From: Beroe forskalii
Lineage: Eukaryota > Ctenophora > Nuda > Beroida > Beroidae
DNA length: 64,000 bases
NCBI GenBank assembly: GCA_011033025.1
Contig: WFMF01000050.1
Location: forward strand, 372,001 to 436,000
Direction: 5' to 3'
Below are positions 30,818 through 42,444 of the stretch, in pieces (position 1 is the first letter of the stretch; the number at the start of each line of letters is the position of its first letter). The notes under the pieces are model-generated. The model had not been told where the DNA came from and ran no database searches. It saw nothing but the letters and a program-made list of their open reading frames with translations. The position numbers and the translations under genes are program-made.

Positions 30818-33420
30818 GTGTTGTAGAACGTCACAATGGCATACTTGCTGAAATGACTCTCAAGATTAAGGAAGAGACTCAGTGCTCATCAGCCACTGCA
30901 CTGTGTTGGGCACTCCAAGCAAGAACAGCATGAGCAATGTATATGGATTCTCTCCAATGCAGCTCGTGTTGGGATACAACCCAAAGATACCAGGATTGGA
31001 CGATTCTAAAATCAACCTGGGTCAGATTGAGAGAAGAACATCCAGTGAGATTGTTGTTTGAACTTAAACGCCATGCATGAGGCTAGAAAAGCTTTCTTGG
31101 AGGCACAGGCATCAGATAGATTAGCCAGAGCACTCAAAGGACGTGTTTATCAAGCCTATGAATGTCAGTACTTTGCGGGTGACAGAGTATATTACCGAAC
31201 AGGCATTAGAGACACAACTTGGCATGGTCCTGGAATCGTGATCGGCCAATACAAGCTGGTTTTGGTTAAACACGGTGGTTCATTTGTCAGAGTACACCCC
31301 CTCAAAGCTCATCTTGCAGACCAGGGCTGATGAAGAAGTAACTCAGATCAACTCTTAGAAGATAGCAGCCAGACACAACAGAGCAATGAGAGAAGAAACA
31401 CCATTTAGAGTGCTAACTGTGAAGAGGAATCTTCTAGTGAAGATGAAGATGACACACCGGATAGTAATCCTCAAGTAACAGAAGCAAATCTCCCCAATGA
31501 TGAACCTGTGGAGGAAAGCAGGCATTTCAATAGTCCTGAAGAAAATGCTGCAGAAGGAATCAGGCATGTTACTACTCCTAAAGAAAATGCTGCAGAAACC
31601 TTTAGCTCAGACCGCTGGACACCAGTGAGAGAGGATAAGAAGAAGGCTAGATTTGTGTTGAAGGGAGGAGACAGCATTCGCTACAAGAAGTCAGGTGAAA
31701 AATCATGGAACAGTGGGACAGTTTTAGGACCTGCAGGAACAGCTAAAGGGGTTAACAAGAACCGTTACAACATCCAAGATAGTGATGGAAAGAACTTATC
31801 AGTTTTTGCTGATAGATTGGATGAGTTGTACCTGATGAAACCTTGCTGTCTACCCAACAGGATAACCAAATACTCTTCACAGAGTTTCCAGACAAGGAGT
31901 TGCTAACCAAGATACAAGAAGCTAAAGACAATGAGCTGAAGAATTTCATAGACTTTGGTGTTTACGAAGAGATCAAAGAAGAAGACCGTGACATGACTGT
32001 TCCAATCATCTCCAGTAGATGGATTGTGAATAAAAGGACGATGGCCGTGTCAAGGCTAGGTTAGTGGCCAGAGGATTTGAGGAAGCCCAGTTTCTTCCAG
32101 AGTGATGCCCCAACTGCCGACAAGACGTCTCAACGACTGTTTTTGACCATTGCAGCTATGAAGACCTGGAATATACAGTCCCTGGACATTAAAGCTGCTT
32201 TCTTGCAGAGTGACAACATGCAGCGCAAATTGTACCTCAAGCCCCATCAGACATTAAGAAGAAAGGGATCATCTGGTTAAGAAGCCAGTGTATGGCTTGA
32301 GGGATGCAGCATTCAACTGGTATAAGTCATTGAAGTCAGAACTTCGGAGTGTTGGTTGTAAGGAATCGATCCTGGATCCTGCTTTGTTTTGCTTCTACAA
32401 CAAAGATGACTTGATTGGGATGCTAGTCTCACACGTCGACGACTTTCTGTTTGCTGGAAATGAGAGATTCATAACAGAAGTCATTGAGAAGCTCACTGAA
32501 AAATACTCCATTAGCAGTCAAAATGGAACAACCTTTGACTACGTGGGTATTTCCTTGGATCAGAACGCAGATGGAATAAAAATAGAGCAGAAAGCATTTG
32601 CCAAGAATATAGAGCCAATTAGGCTAGCTTCTGGTCTAATGAGAGATAATGAAAGGATTCTGGATCATTCAGAGAAGAAGTCTTACCAGATGCTGCTTGG
32701 TAAGATAAACTGGTTGGCTCATCAATCTCGGCTTGACATATCTTATGATGCCTACAGCACATCGTTAGCATCTCAAAGCCCCACAGTTAAGGACTTGAAA
32801 TCTCTCAATAAAGTGGTGACAAAGATCCAGTCAGGATTGGACCACATCCTCTTTCCCAAACTCGACGAAAATAGCCTCCAGATTTTGGCATTCTGCGATG
32901 CATCCTCAACAACTGCAACGACAAGGTAAGCAGTGGTGCTGGCTACCTAATATGTCTGGCAGACAAGGATGGAAAATGCTCCTTACTCAACTGGAAGAGC
33001 AAGAAAGTACACCGTGTGGCATATAGTACTATTGCAGCAGAATGTTTGAGCCTCACTGACTGTAATGGAGACGCCAACTACATCAGGAGTATGCTGGAAG
33101 AGGTGTTATTCCAGGATCCCAGAAAACAGAAGATCTCTATCAGGATTTTCACAGACAGTATCCAGTTGAGAAGAGCTCTTTACTCCAATCATTTGGTTAC
33201 AGAGAAACTCCTCAGGGTCACAATTGCTGAAATGAAGCAGGTCATCAGCAACGAGAAGGAAAGGACCTCAGTTCATTGGGTGAAGTCCTCTAACATGGTG
33301 AGTGACTGCCTCACTAAGGTGCAAGCTTCCACTTCAACATTATGTGAGATGTTGGAGAACGGATTTGTGGATCTGCAGCAGCTGGGCCGAAGATGAAGAG
33401 GAGAAACTGGGGATGTCTTC
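30818..33420 (+). pseudogene. Broken copia Pol copy (inverted duplicate)
   Basis: Plus-strand copy of the 26397-29162 gene, starting mid-integrase at GTGTTGTAGAACG. Single-base gains and losses shift the frame at roughly 30920, 31060, 31250, 31300, 31830, 32035, 32090, 32270 and 32905. The catalytic region SHVDDFLFAGNE (~32430) survives in the longest remaining frame (32288-32929). RNase H continues at 33016-33396. Residue-level identity with the left copy is very high where in frame, so the damage is recent or includes sequencing/assembly indels. Confidence 0.9.
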
Positions 33421-35165
33421 AATTTAACCAGCTTTTATTGTTACGTCCATGCCCTGGGGAGTATGACGACAAAAGAATGCCTCAGAGGATCTCGTGTGTT
33501 AAATTATTTTTAGGAGCATTTGTTTTCACGGGATTTTTTTATTTTGGAGGGTAGGTAACCTATTTATTTGTTTATTGAATTTTCATTAGATTTAATTTTT
33601 TTAGGCGTTTTGATAGTTGAATTATTTTTAATAGATTTCTTTATACGTAGCAATTGACAAGTATAATATATTGAATTGGCCTAGTTGTCAATCTTCTGAA
33701 TCACCTGTCGTGTAGTGGTGCACTTTGCAGTTCACTGTGATTGACGTTTGACAACTGAACAAATACAATATGTTATTCTTTTGATAAATACAGTCATTTC
33801 TGTAGCATCGATATTTTTTAGCCAGAGGGAAAAATATCGAGCTGTTTTACTAATTTGGCAGTATACAGAATGATAGTTATTTATAACACCCTTATCCCCT
33901 ACGTATATACTTTCCCCTTTTCCCCATCTTATATATAATTTGGAGATGGCACGTGAATTTTGTCTGTTTGTGCGGGCCCACAGTTTAAATTTGAGCTTGC
34001 CAAGAAAATATCAAGAGAAACGAAGGCTAAGTTGGGCTAAGTCGCTGTTGCTATGGAAACCCAATTTTACACGTGCAGATTATGATCAGTTCTATGCGAG
34101 TGCTTTCTATTACGCTTATACTGTTGAATGCAGTGCTGACTGTGCTGTAGTTTTTTGAAAATTTTTGACGTTTCCTTAACTTCAAATTCAAGATCTCAAG
34201 ATGGACAATCATGGGCATAACTTGAATAACGGAAGATATTTCAGATATATTGTTTTCATAAAACTCTGACAAAGGATTGTCGATAATCAAAGCTGAGTCT
34301 GTGATAACATTTAGTTATGAAATTGGTCCTTTAGAGCATTATAAGGTTCGCGAAAGTACAATTTAATCGAGTCGAATATAGGCGGAGCAGATTACGGAGA
34401 CATATCCTCCCCTGGATCAGGGAAAAAACGAAATTGTTCAATGTCAGTATGAGAATAATTTGTGAGAATTGATATCATCTTGCAATCAAAACGGACCAAA
34501 ACTCAGATGATTTAGCACGATTAATCATTAAGATTAATCGAAGGACTACTTTCCACTCTGCTCCTTCATAAAATTGCTCATAACTTTTGTTCTAATTGAA
34601 ATTTTTGATGCAGTAAATTGGTAAAAAGTATCCAATCACTTTGAATGGAAGCGTTGAAAATTTTCAAAAGAGGTGCTGTGTAGCAGCACCGAGTGAGATG
34701 CGTTTTTGCAGCCCCAATGCATGTCCCAACGGGCCTGCTAGTAAATTAATAAGTTTACCCTAGTATACTATAAATTGATTGTTCTTATTTTACTTCGGAT
34801 TTTGTTCAGAAATTGCTGTATTTTTAGTCAAATAGCCATAAAAGTGCTATTCAACAGAACCTTAGCATTTCATTTAGGTAGTTTGTTTTATATTCCCTTA
34901 TATGATTATTCAGTTCTAGCCCCTGTCCTTGTGCTAGTCTGTAAAGAGTCAGCGTTCGGTGGTCCAGTGACTGTCATTTGTCTATTATTAGGATGTAATA
35001 TATCACGTGTTCGTTCGTCGTATATAATATTCCTTACATATAATTTTATTTCTTGCTTACTTTAATGTTCATTGCGGTGTCGGCTGGCTGTATCCCTATT
35101 CATTTATTTCTACACTAACCCCAATTTCAGGTTCCATGTATCGTTATCATAATGCTACTCAGCGG
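33421..35165. repeat. Right arm of inverted duplication beyond copia, interrupted by a Helitron
   Basis: Reverse complement of 25430-26396. It contains the TATAAATTGATTGTTCTTATTT and AGAGTCAGCGTTCGGTGGTCC stretches also present on the left. No open frame is supported. Confidence 0.85.
33927..34763 (+). mobile_element. Non-autonomous Helitron, copy 2, with paralogous empty site
   Basis: It starts A|TCTTATATATAATTTGG and ends TTTACCCTAG|TATACT. The left arm at 25893/25894 preserves the unoccupied site: its complement reads CCCCA|TATACTATAAATTG, exactly the two flanks joined. No duplication is seen and insertion is between A and T, as expected for Helitrons. The usual 3' end of the family (CGGGCCTGCTAG) lies at 34738-34741, 22 bp before the end used here. 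A stem-loop GGTGCTGTGTAGCAGCACC lies at ~34671-34689. No Rep/helicase gene is present. Confidence 0.88.
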
Positions 35166-36316
35166 TTAGTTCCTGAGAGCTTTAACCCGTCCTGAACTTT
35201 CTGGTCTCATCCTCAAGGTTTCTGAACCCTCTTCCAGTTTGCTGCTGATGGTTTTCAGTTACAGACTGGTCTTAGCATTCCATTTGCTGACACCTGCAAT
35301 GGTTCTGAACATTTGAAATCACCTGTTTCATAAGATTGACGGAATGCAGCATAAACATTTTTGCTTAACTCAAAAACTGAATTAATCATATTTTTAATTT
35401 GGTTTACCTTCCGGCCAGGCTGGCGTCCCGGTTAAAATCACGAAGCTTTGCTTGGCTCCATTTTTTGGCGGGATTGATCTTTCATCTCATGTACCGAGGA
35501 CTTCCCTCACGGTGTATTGAGTTTGGACGTGACTGGTTCATGCTGCTTTTCTCAGTGGTTTTCATCAGGATTATACCCGCTCAGTGACCGCCACGAGCCT
35601 TTTACTTCCAGAAACAGCAGATCGGCTCAAGCCTGTCATCTCGGTTGGATTCCTCGGTTTTTCTTTTGGTCGTTCGACCTGGAGAAGCTTTACCTGTCAC
35701 CAGGTTCCTAATCCCTCAGGTTCACCCTTCTAGGATGTGATGGTTTTCTTGTTTCAGACTCTTGACATTCCCATTTTGGATACTTCAATTTCTGGAACAC
35801 CCTCCTCCTCCAAGCTCAACGGAACGCTGGTACACACATTTGCTGTCCAGAGCCGCTGATTGTGAACTTTGCCGCGCAGTATAAGTTGATATATTACAAC
35901 TGATTGATTTTGGCGGATTTTTACTTCATCTCAGACTTGTCCGGTGACGAGTTTGGACGTGACTTTAGTTTGCGAACAGTGGTTTTTCATCAGGGATGTA
36001 CTCGCTCAGTGACCGGCACGGAAAAAACAATAAAAGCAGTCGGCTCATCATCTCGGTTGACCCACAGCGGGTCGCTCGACAGAATCGGGGAAATTTTATC
36101 ATACCCTAACCCCGTTCAACAAGGAAAAATGACCTTGTTTTCATTGGCATACCTTCTTGGATAACTTCAATCATCAAAAACAATAGAAATGGCTAAACAA
36201 TATAGTCCACACCAAGGATTTGTGAACTAATATCAGTACAAGTTGATATATTACAACTGATTGATTACACTCTATATATACTTGTTTATCTTGTCCCTGT
36301 GATTTGAAATTTAACA
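35166..36316. repeat. Distal right part of the inverted duplication
   Basis: Blocks are inverted relative to 22085-23170. A sub-block containing GAGTTTGGACGTGACT and CGCTCAGTGACCG occurs twice (35519-35600 and 35948-36020), a local duplication. I see no supported coding frame. The stretch ends at the minisatellite. Confidence 0.65.
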
Positions 36317-38420
36317 AGAATAAGCCCAGGGCAGCGAAAAATAATGGAAATATTAGCATATAGTCCAGGGCAAGGAAAAACAATGGAAATATTAGCATAT
36401 AGCCTAGGGCAATGAAAAACAATAGAAATATTAGCATATAATCCAGGGCAAGGAAAAACAATAGAAATATAAGCATATAGCCCGGGGCAAGTAAAAACAA
36501 TAGAAATATTAGCATATAGCCTAGGGCAAGGAAAAGCAATAGAAATATTAGCATATAAGCATATAGCCCAGGGCAAGGAAAAACAATAGAAATATTAGCA
36601 TATAGCCCAGGGCAAGATAAAACAATGGAAATATTAGCATATAGCCCAGAGCAAGGAAAAACAATAGAAATATTAGCATATAGCCCAGGGCAAAGAAAAA
36701 CAATAGAGTATTAGCATATAGTAAAGGGCAAGGATAAACAGTAGAAATATTAGCATATAGCCCAGGGCAAGGAAAAACAATAGAAATATTAGCATATAGC
36801 CCAGGGCAAGGAAAAACAATAGAAATATTAGCATATAGCCCAGGGCAAGGAAAAACAATAGAAATATTAGCATATAGCCCAGGGCAAGGAAAAACAATGG
36901 AAATATTAGCATATAGCCCAGGGCAAGGAAAAACAATAGAAATATTAGCATATAGCCCAGGGCAAAGAAAAACAATAGAGTATTAGCATATAGTAAAGGG
37001 CAAGGATAAACAGTAGAAATATTAGCATATAGCCCAGGGCAAGGAAAAACAATAGAAATATTAGCATATAGCCCAGGGCAAGGAAAAACAATAGAAATAT
37101 TAGCATATAGCCCAGGGCAAGGAAAAACAATAGAAATATTAGCATATAGCCCAGAGCAAGGAAAAACAATAGAAATATTAGCAAATAGCCCAGGGCAAGG
37201 AAAAACAATTGAAATATAAGCATATAGTCCAGGGCAAGGAAAAACAATTGAAATATTAGCATATAGCCCAGGGCAAGGAAAACAAAAAAATATTAGCATA
37301 TAGCCCATGGCAAGGAAAAATAATAGAAATATTAGAATAAGCCCAGGGCAGCGAAAAATAATGGAAATATTAGCATATAGCCCAGGGCAAGGAAAAACAA
37401 TGGAAATATTAGCATATAGCCCAGGGCAAGGAAAAACAATAGAAATATTAACATATAGCCCAGGGCAAGGAAAAACAATAGAAATATTAGCATATAGCCC
37501 ACGGCAAGGAAAACAATAGAAATATTAGCATATAGCCCAGGGCAAGGAAAACAATAGAAATATTAGCATATAGCCCAGGGCAAGGAAAACAATAGAAATA
37601 TCAGCATAGCACAGGCAAGGAAAACAATAGAAATAAGGAAATATTAGCATATAGCCCAGGGCAAGGAAAAACAATGGAAATATTAGCATATAGCCCAGGG
37701 CAAGGAAAAACAATAGAAATATTAGCATATAGCCCAGGCAAGGAAAACAATAGAAATATTAGCATATAGCCCAGGGCAAGGAAAAACAATAGAAATATTA
37801 GCATATAGCCCAGGGCAAGGAAAAACAGTAGAAATATTAGCATATAGCCCAGGGCAAGGAAAAACAATAGAAATATTAGCATATAGCCCAGGGCAAGGAA
37901 AACAATAGAAATATTAGCATATAGCCCAGGGCAAGGAAAAACAATAGAAATATTAGCATATAGCCCAGGGCAAGAAAAACAATAGAAATATTAGCATATA
38001 GCCCAGGGCAAGGAAAACAATAGAAATATTAGCATATAGCACAGGGCAGGGAAAATAGAAATATTAGCATATAGCCCAGGGCAAGGAAAACAATAGAAAT
38101 ATTAGCATATAGCCCAGGGCAAGGAAAAACAATAGAAATATTAGCATAGCCCAGGGCAGTGAAAACAATAGAAATATTAGCATATAGCCCAGGGCAAGGA
38201 AAAACAATAGAAATATTAGCATATAGTCCAGGGCAAGGAAAAACAATAGAAATATTAGCATATAGCCGAGGGCAAGGAAAAACAATAAAAATATTAGCAT
38301 ATAACCCAGTGCAAGGAAAATTAATAGAAATATTAGAATAAGCCTAGGGCAGCGAAAAATAATGGAAATATTAGCATATAGGAAAAACAATGGAAATATT
38401 AGCATATAGCCCAGGGCAAG
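36317..38420 (-). repeat. 40-bp minisatellite array B (reverse orientation)
   Basis: About 50 copies of the array-A unit on the opposite strand (ATAGCCCAGGGCAAGG...). Higher-order structure is visible: the block with ACAATAGAGTATTAGC and TAGTAAAGGGC recurs at ~36702 and ~36967, and AATAAGCCCAGGGCAGCG at 36317, 37333 and 38336. Frames of up to 211 codons are artefacts. Confidence 0.95.
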
Positions 38421-38627
38421 TGTCAAGCCAGAATGATACACAAGAGTTGGAATATAAATGAAATGATTTCCAATAGAATATCAGACCAATATAGAACTGG
38501 ATAATCTGGTACACAAGACTTCCTAGAATATGAGTTACGGATCAAATTCAATAAATAAATGATTCAAAGTATATCATCAAATAAAGGATATATAATTTAT
38601 CAAAATCCCAAAATATATATCCTGACA
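38421..38627 (-). mobile_element. Gypsy-family LTR (3' LTR position)
   Basis: 207 bp, minus-strand ends TGTCAGG and GGCTTGACA. A purine-rich tract (AACAGGGGAGTG on the minus strand, 38628-38640) lies immediately upstream, the expected polypurine tract of a 3' LTR. It is inserted in the 40-bp satellite. Confidence 0.82.
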
Positions 38628-40180
38628 CACTCCCCTGTTAAAATTCAAGAATGGTAATACATACAAATCGTTTACTAAAAATTGTTCAATGAACAAAACA
38701 TTCATATATCAAATGGTTAAACTTTCAATTTTGAAATTCAGATAAACTAATTTCAAATTCAATATAAATGAAACATCACATCATTTATCTCATAGAATTT
38801 GTTTGTTGAGAAATTGACCAGAAGCAGTTCTGGTCACAGTTTCATTAGTTGGCGGGGGGAAACTAGAGTTTAAATCAGAGAATCAGACAAAAACACGCCA
38901 CTGAATCTTTTGCCTATCCAAGGTATCCTGTAAATGCTGACTATTATCCCTTGGATTGGATTGGGTGATATCATTCCTTTGGGGTTGTGATGGAAACAAT
39001 CTGAACTGATTCAATTATTGTACTGGGTTCTTGATCACCCCTGAATTGGGCAGTTTTGTGGCTTCATGTTGACTCAACACTGGCTTAATGTTATTAGATG
39101 AAATATTTTAGATCCATCTTTGGGTCCTTTTCACTGAATAATTAACTGGCCCCACTTTGCTCTCAATAAAATATGGACCTTTCAGCCAATTTGGAGCTAC
39201 CTTGGGGTTGGGACCAAAATTTCGTTTTTATCATGACTTTATGACCAATCACATATTCATTTTGATAGCAGTTTTTATCATACTGCTTTTTGTACTGCTC
39301 AGCAGCTTCCAAAACATTGAGCTTGGCATCTTCTATTACAACATTTTTGTCTAACTTTTGATAGGACTAATGTCATGAAGTTATCAACAGGCAGCTGACC
39401 ACTGTCCCCCAGCATACAGGTAAAGGGAGAATATTTCAATGACTTGTTAACTGCTGTGTTGTGAGCCAAAACTGCCTCGTGAATAATGAGATCCCAGTCT
39501 GTGACAGGGATTTTGCGGCTTTCACAAATAACACTTATTAACGATTTTACAGATCCAATAGCACGTTCTGCTGCTCCATTCCCCTCGGGATGGTAGGGAG
39601 ATGATCTTTCTTTAGTTATAGCTAAAGTGTTGCACAAGTCATTGATGATCTTTCCATCAACATTCTTCCCTTGATCTGACCTTAGTTTCCTTGGTATTCC
39701 AAATACCGAAAACCACTTATCCCAAAGAGCCTTCTAAGTGTTTCTCAGCAAGTTGATTTTGGAAGCACTGCAACCGAAACGAATTTGGTGGCCAGATCAA
39801 TAATCAGTAAGAAACAGCATAGTCCTCTTGACCAGTGGCATACTACCAATATCCATGCTGACACATTTCGGGTTCTGGAACTTCGTATTAGCAACCATCT
39901 CAGCCTTTGGGTTTTTCTGATTTTTGTGGCTGCACATGACTGGCAATCTTTGACTGCATTTTCGATTTGCTCCCGCCATTCCTTTTCCACCAGAATCTGA
40001 CTTGATCAAGATGGTGGTATTTTCAACACCTTGATGATACTGGCCATGGAGTTCATCTTTTAGTTGATAGCTAGTTGACCCTGAGTGGTAGATCAGGTGG
40101 TCCCAAGGGGCACTATGAAGCAAATCGCAACTGTGTCCTTTCTCCAACCACAACTACTGCTCTGCCATTTTTGGTCCCTC
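38628..40180 (-). pseudogene. Gypsy-type integrase, frameshifted 3' portion
   Basis: Reading the minus strand: an HHCC zinc motif region (LKDELHGQYHQG, then CQSCAATK) at ~40060-39930; a core with DIG(S)MP and LFLTDY at ~39840; GIPRKLRSDQGKN at ~39680; SSPYHPEGNGAAERAIGSVK at ~39590-39540; and a chromatin-proximal tail with VIGHKV at ~39250. These are the integrase motifs of gypsy-like elements. Several frameshifts (near 39640, 39760, 39930) disable it. RT and RNase H are missing. The adjoining LTR matches that at 30610, so this is the same family. Confidence 0.8.
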
Positions 40181-41605
40181 CATATTCAAAATTGGTCGAT
40201 CTCTACCTTAGCTTTAAATCAAACGGTGCAGTTTGATCCATGGGATAGAGTTTCAGACCAATTTTCAGGCCTGAATTGCTTCATGGGGCTATTTAAACAA
40301 ATAGAAAGCTCTTGATCAAACGTGCAACTCATGAGTCATACTAAATGACACATCATCTGGTATGACCAGATTGTGGGTATCCATGTACAACGTGTATACC
40401 TGCACTGCACATCGGTATAAGAGTGCTCTATACCAACTATTTTCTAGTTTGTTTCTCCGGAACTCAGAGTTATGGGTTCTACAAATGTTGACATGTTAGG
40501 ATGATTAAAGCTAATAGTTCATATTCAAATATAAATTATCAAGCAGCAGACAAGCTCTATTATGGAGGGAAGGATGTAGAATACCTCTTTTCCTTCAACA
40601 TAAAAACAACTCCCTCCTGATAATTAATAGGTATCTTAGATCATATGAATAAATTTGCCATTTTGAAATTCATACATAATATATCAGACAATTAGATATT
40701 ATTTGAAGAGCTTGTAAATATAGCAATCCCTATTTGTAAAACAACTCGTTGGCAACTGTAAAGAAAAGATCTTCCTAACATTTAGTCCCCATTTGTATTT
40801 TTGTGTGGTGTGAATTGTAAATTTTGTGGAGATAAATAAAACTTCTTTGTTTAACTTCTTTGTTTACCTATGCAATTACCCGGCCACTGAGGATCTTTCG
40901 TGAGCCATTTCACCCTTTCAACTTATTTTACAATCTGATGCTTCTGACCTATGATTTATGAAGATACATATCAATAACGAGCTAGGCCGTCGGGCTCGTT
41001 CTTCGTAACCCAAGCTGCCACAGGTCATCAATAAGTCAATACACGTCTTGTTCCTGATTAACGATTTTAATTCGAGCTCAGTGTTCAACCCATGTTAATA
41101 GTGATAATATAATAATGCTGTTATTTCTCCGAACCTCGCTCTTGCATTGAATAGTCGTTGTATTTTGCCACAAGAACTTTCTGTTGGTTTTAAAATTCTT
41201 TGAAGATTTATACTCAAACTTTCAACATTTCCTTTCTAGAAGGGTAAATCTCTCAAATAAGCTCCCGAGAATGAATAGGTATTGGATAATGGATATATCG
41301 CAGTCAAGTAATTGCCCAGACTATTCAGTGTCACATGAATAGAAAATCTGCCCCAAAATTCGCTCTTTAGGTATTATAAATTGGAAAATTGATACACGTA
41401 TGGATTGGGGATGCTGAATTTGAGCGGGGCCGTGGAGTGTGGACACTAGACATATCCATGACTAATCTAAATTCTTACTTGCACACTAGAAGTGAAATAG
41501 CCCATGTCAGTGTCAACTCTGCATCATGCTGGAGGATGGAAGTCAAGCTACTAATACAGTACTACAGTTATACGAACTTTTACCATGGGCTTTCCCTGAA
41601 TTCAC
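40181..41605. other. Unassigned DNA
   Basis: I see no recognisable gene or element. Short frames show no domain. Confidence 0.4.
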
Positions 41606-42275
41606 AGTGTATCGTGTTGATTCGGCTTGTTTGGGGTTGATTCGCTTTTTTCTGTGTTGATTCCGCTTGTTTCGGGTTGATTCGCCTTGTTTCGGGTTGT
41701 TGTGGGTTGATTCAACTTGTTTTGCTGAAACAAGCCGAAACAAGCCGAAACAAGCCGAAACAAGGCGAAACAAGCCGAAACAAGCGAATCAACCCGAAAC
41801 AAGCGAATCAACCCGAAACAAGCGAATCAACCCGAAACAACCCGAATCAAGCCGAATCGACCTGAACTACGAGCAGTTTTGTTTTTTTCCGTTTGTTTCG
41901 GGTTGATTCGCCTTGTTTCGGGTTGGTTCGCTTGTTTCGGCTTGATTTGCCTTGTTTCGCTTGATATGTCAGCAAAAACACAAAACAACCCGAAACAACC
42001 CCGAATCAAGCCAAAATTTTACTAAAACCTGGAACAAGCGAATCAACCCGAAACAAGCTGAAACAAGCCGAAACAAGTGGAAAATGAAAAACTGCTTGTT
42101 TCGGGTTGTTTCGGCTTGTTTTGCTTGTTTCAGGTTGTTTCGGGTTGTTTCGGCTCGTTTCGCCTTGTTTCGGCTTGTTTCGGAAGGTTTTTGGGTTGGT
42201 TCGGGGTGGTTTCGGGTCGTTCCGCTTGTTTCGGCTTGTTTCGGCTTGTTTCGGGGTGGTTTCGCTAGTTCCTGC
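41606..42275. repeat. Orientation-switching CGGCTTGTTT array
   Basis: A 10-bp word CGGCTTGTTT / CGGGTTGATT runs forward at ~41612-41725, reversed (AAACAAGCCG) at ~41726-41870, forward at ~41890-41970, reversed at ~41985-42075 and forward at ~42090-42270. Frames here are artefacts. Confidence 0.88.
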
Positions 42276-42444
42276 TTTTAGTATCTACGCCCTAATAAAA
42301 CTGATTCACAATAGTAGTTGTTGATTTGTACTTCACACTAAAAACTTAAATGACAGATGATACTAACAGATGACTACTGACTGACTACACACTAACACTG
42401 ACTACTAACTACTAACACAACTGAAAAGAACAACTTCTACTGAA

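Noticed and set aside
36174..38441. Frames of 67-211 codons in both directions
   Set aside because: By-products of the reverse 40-bp minisatellite.
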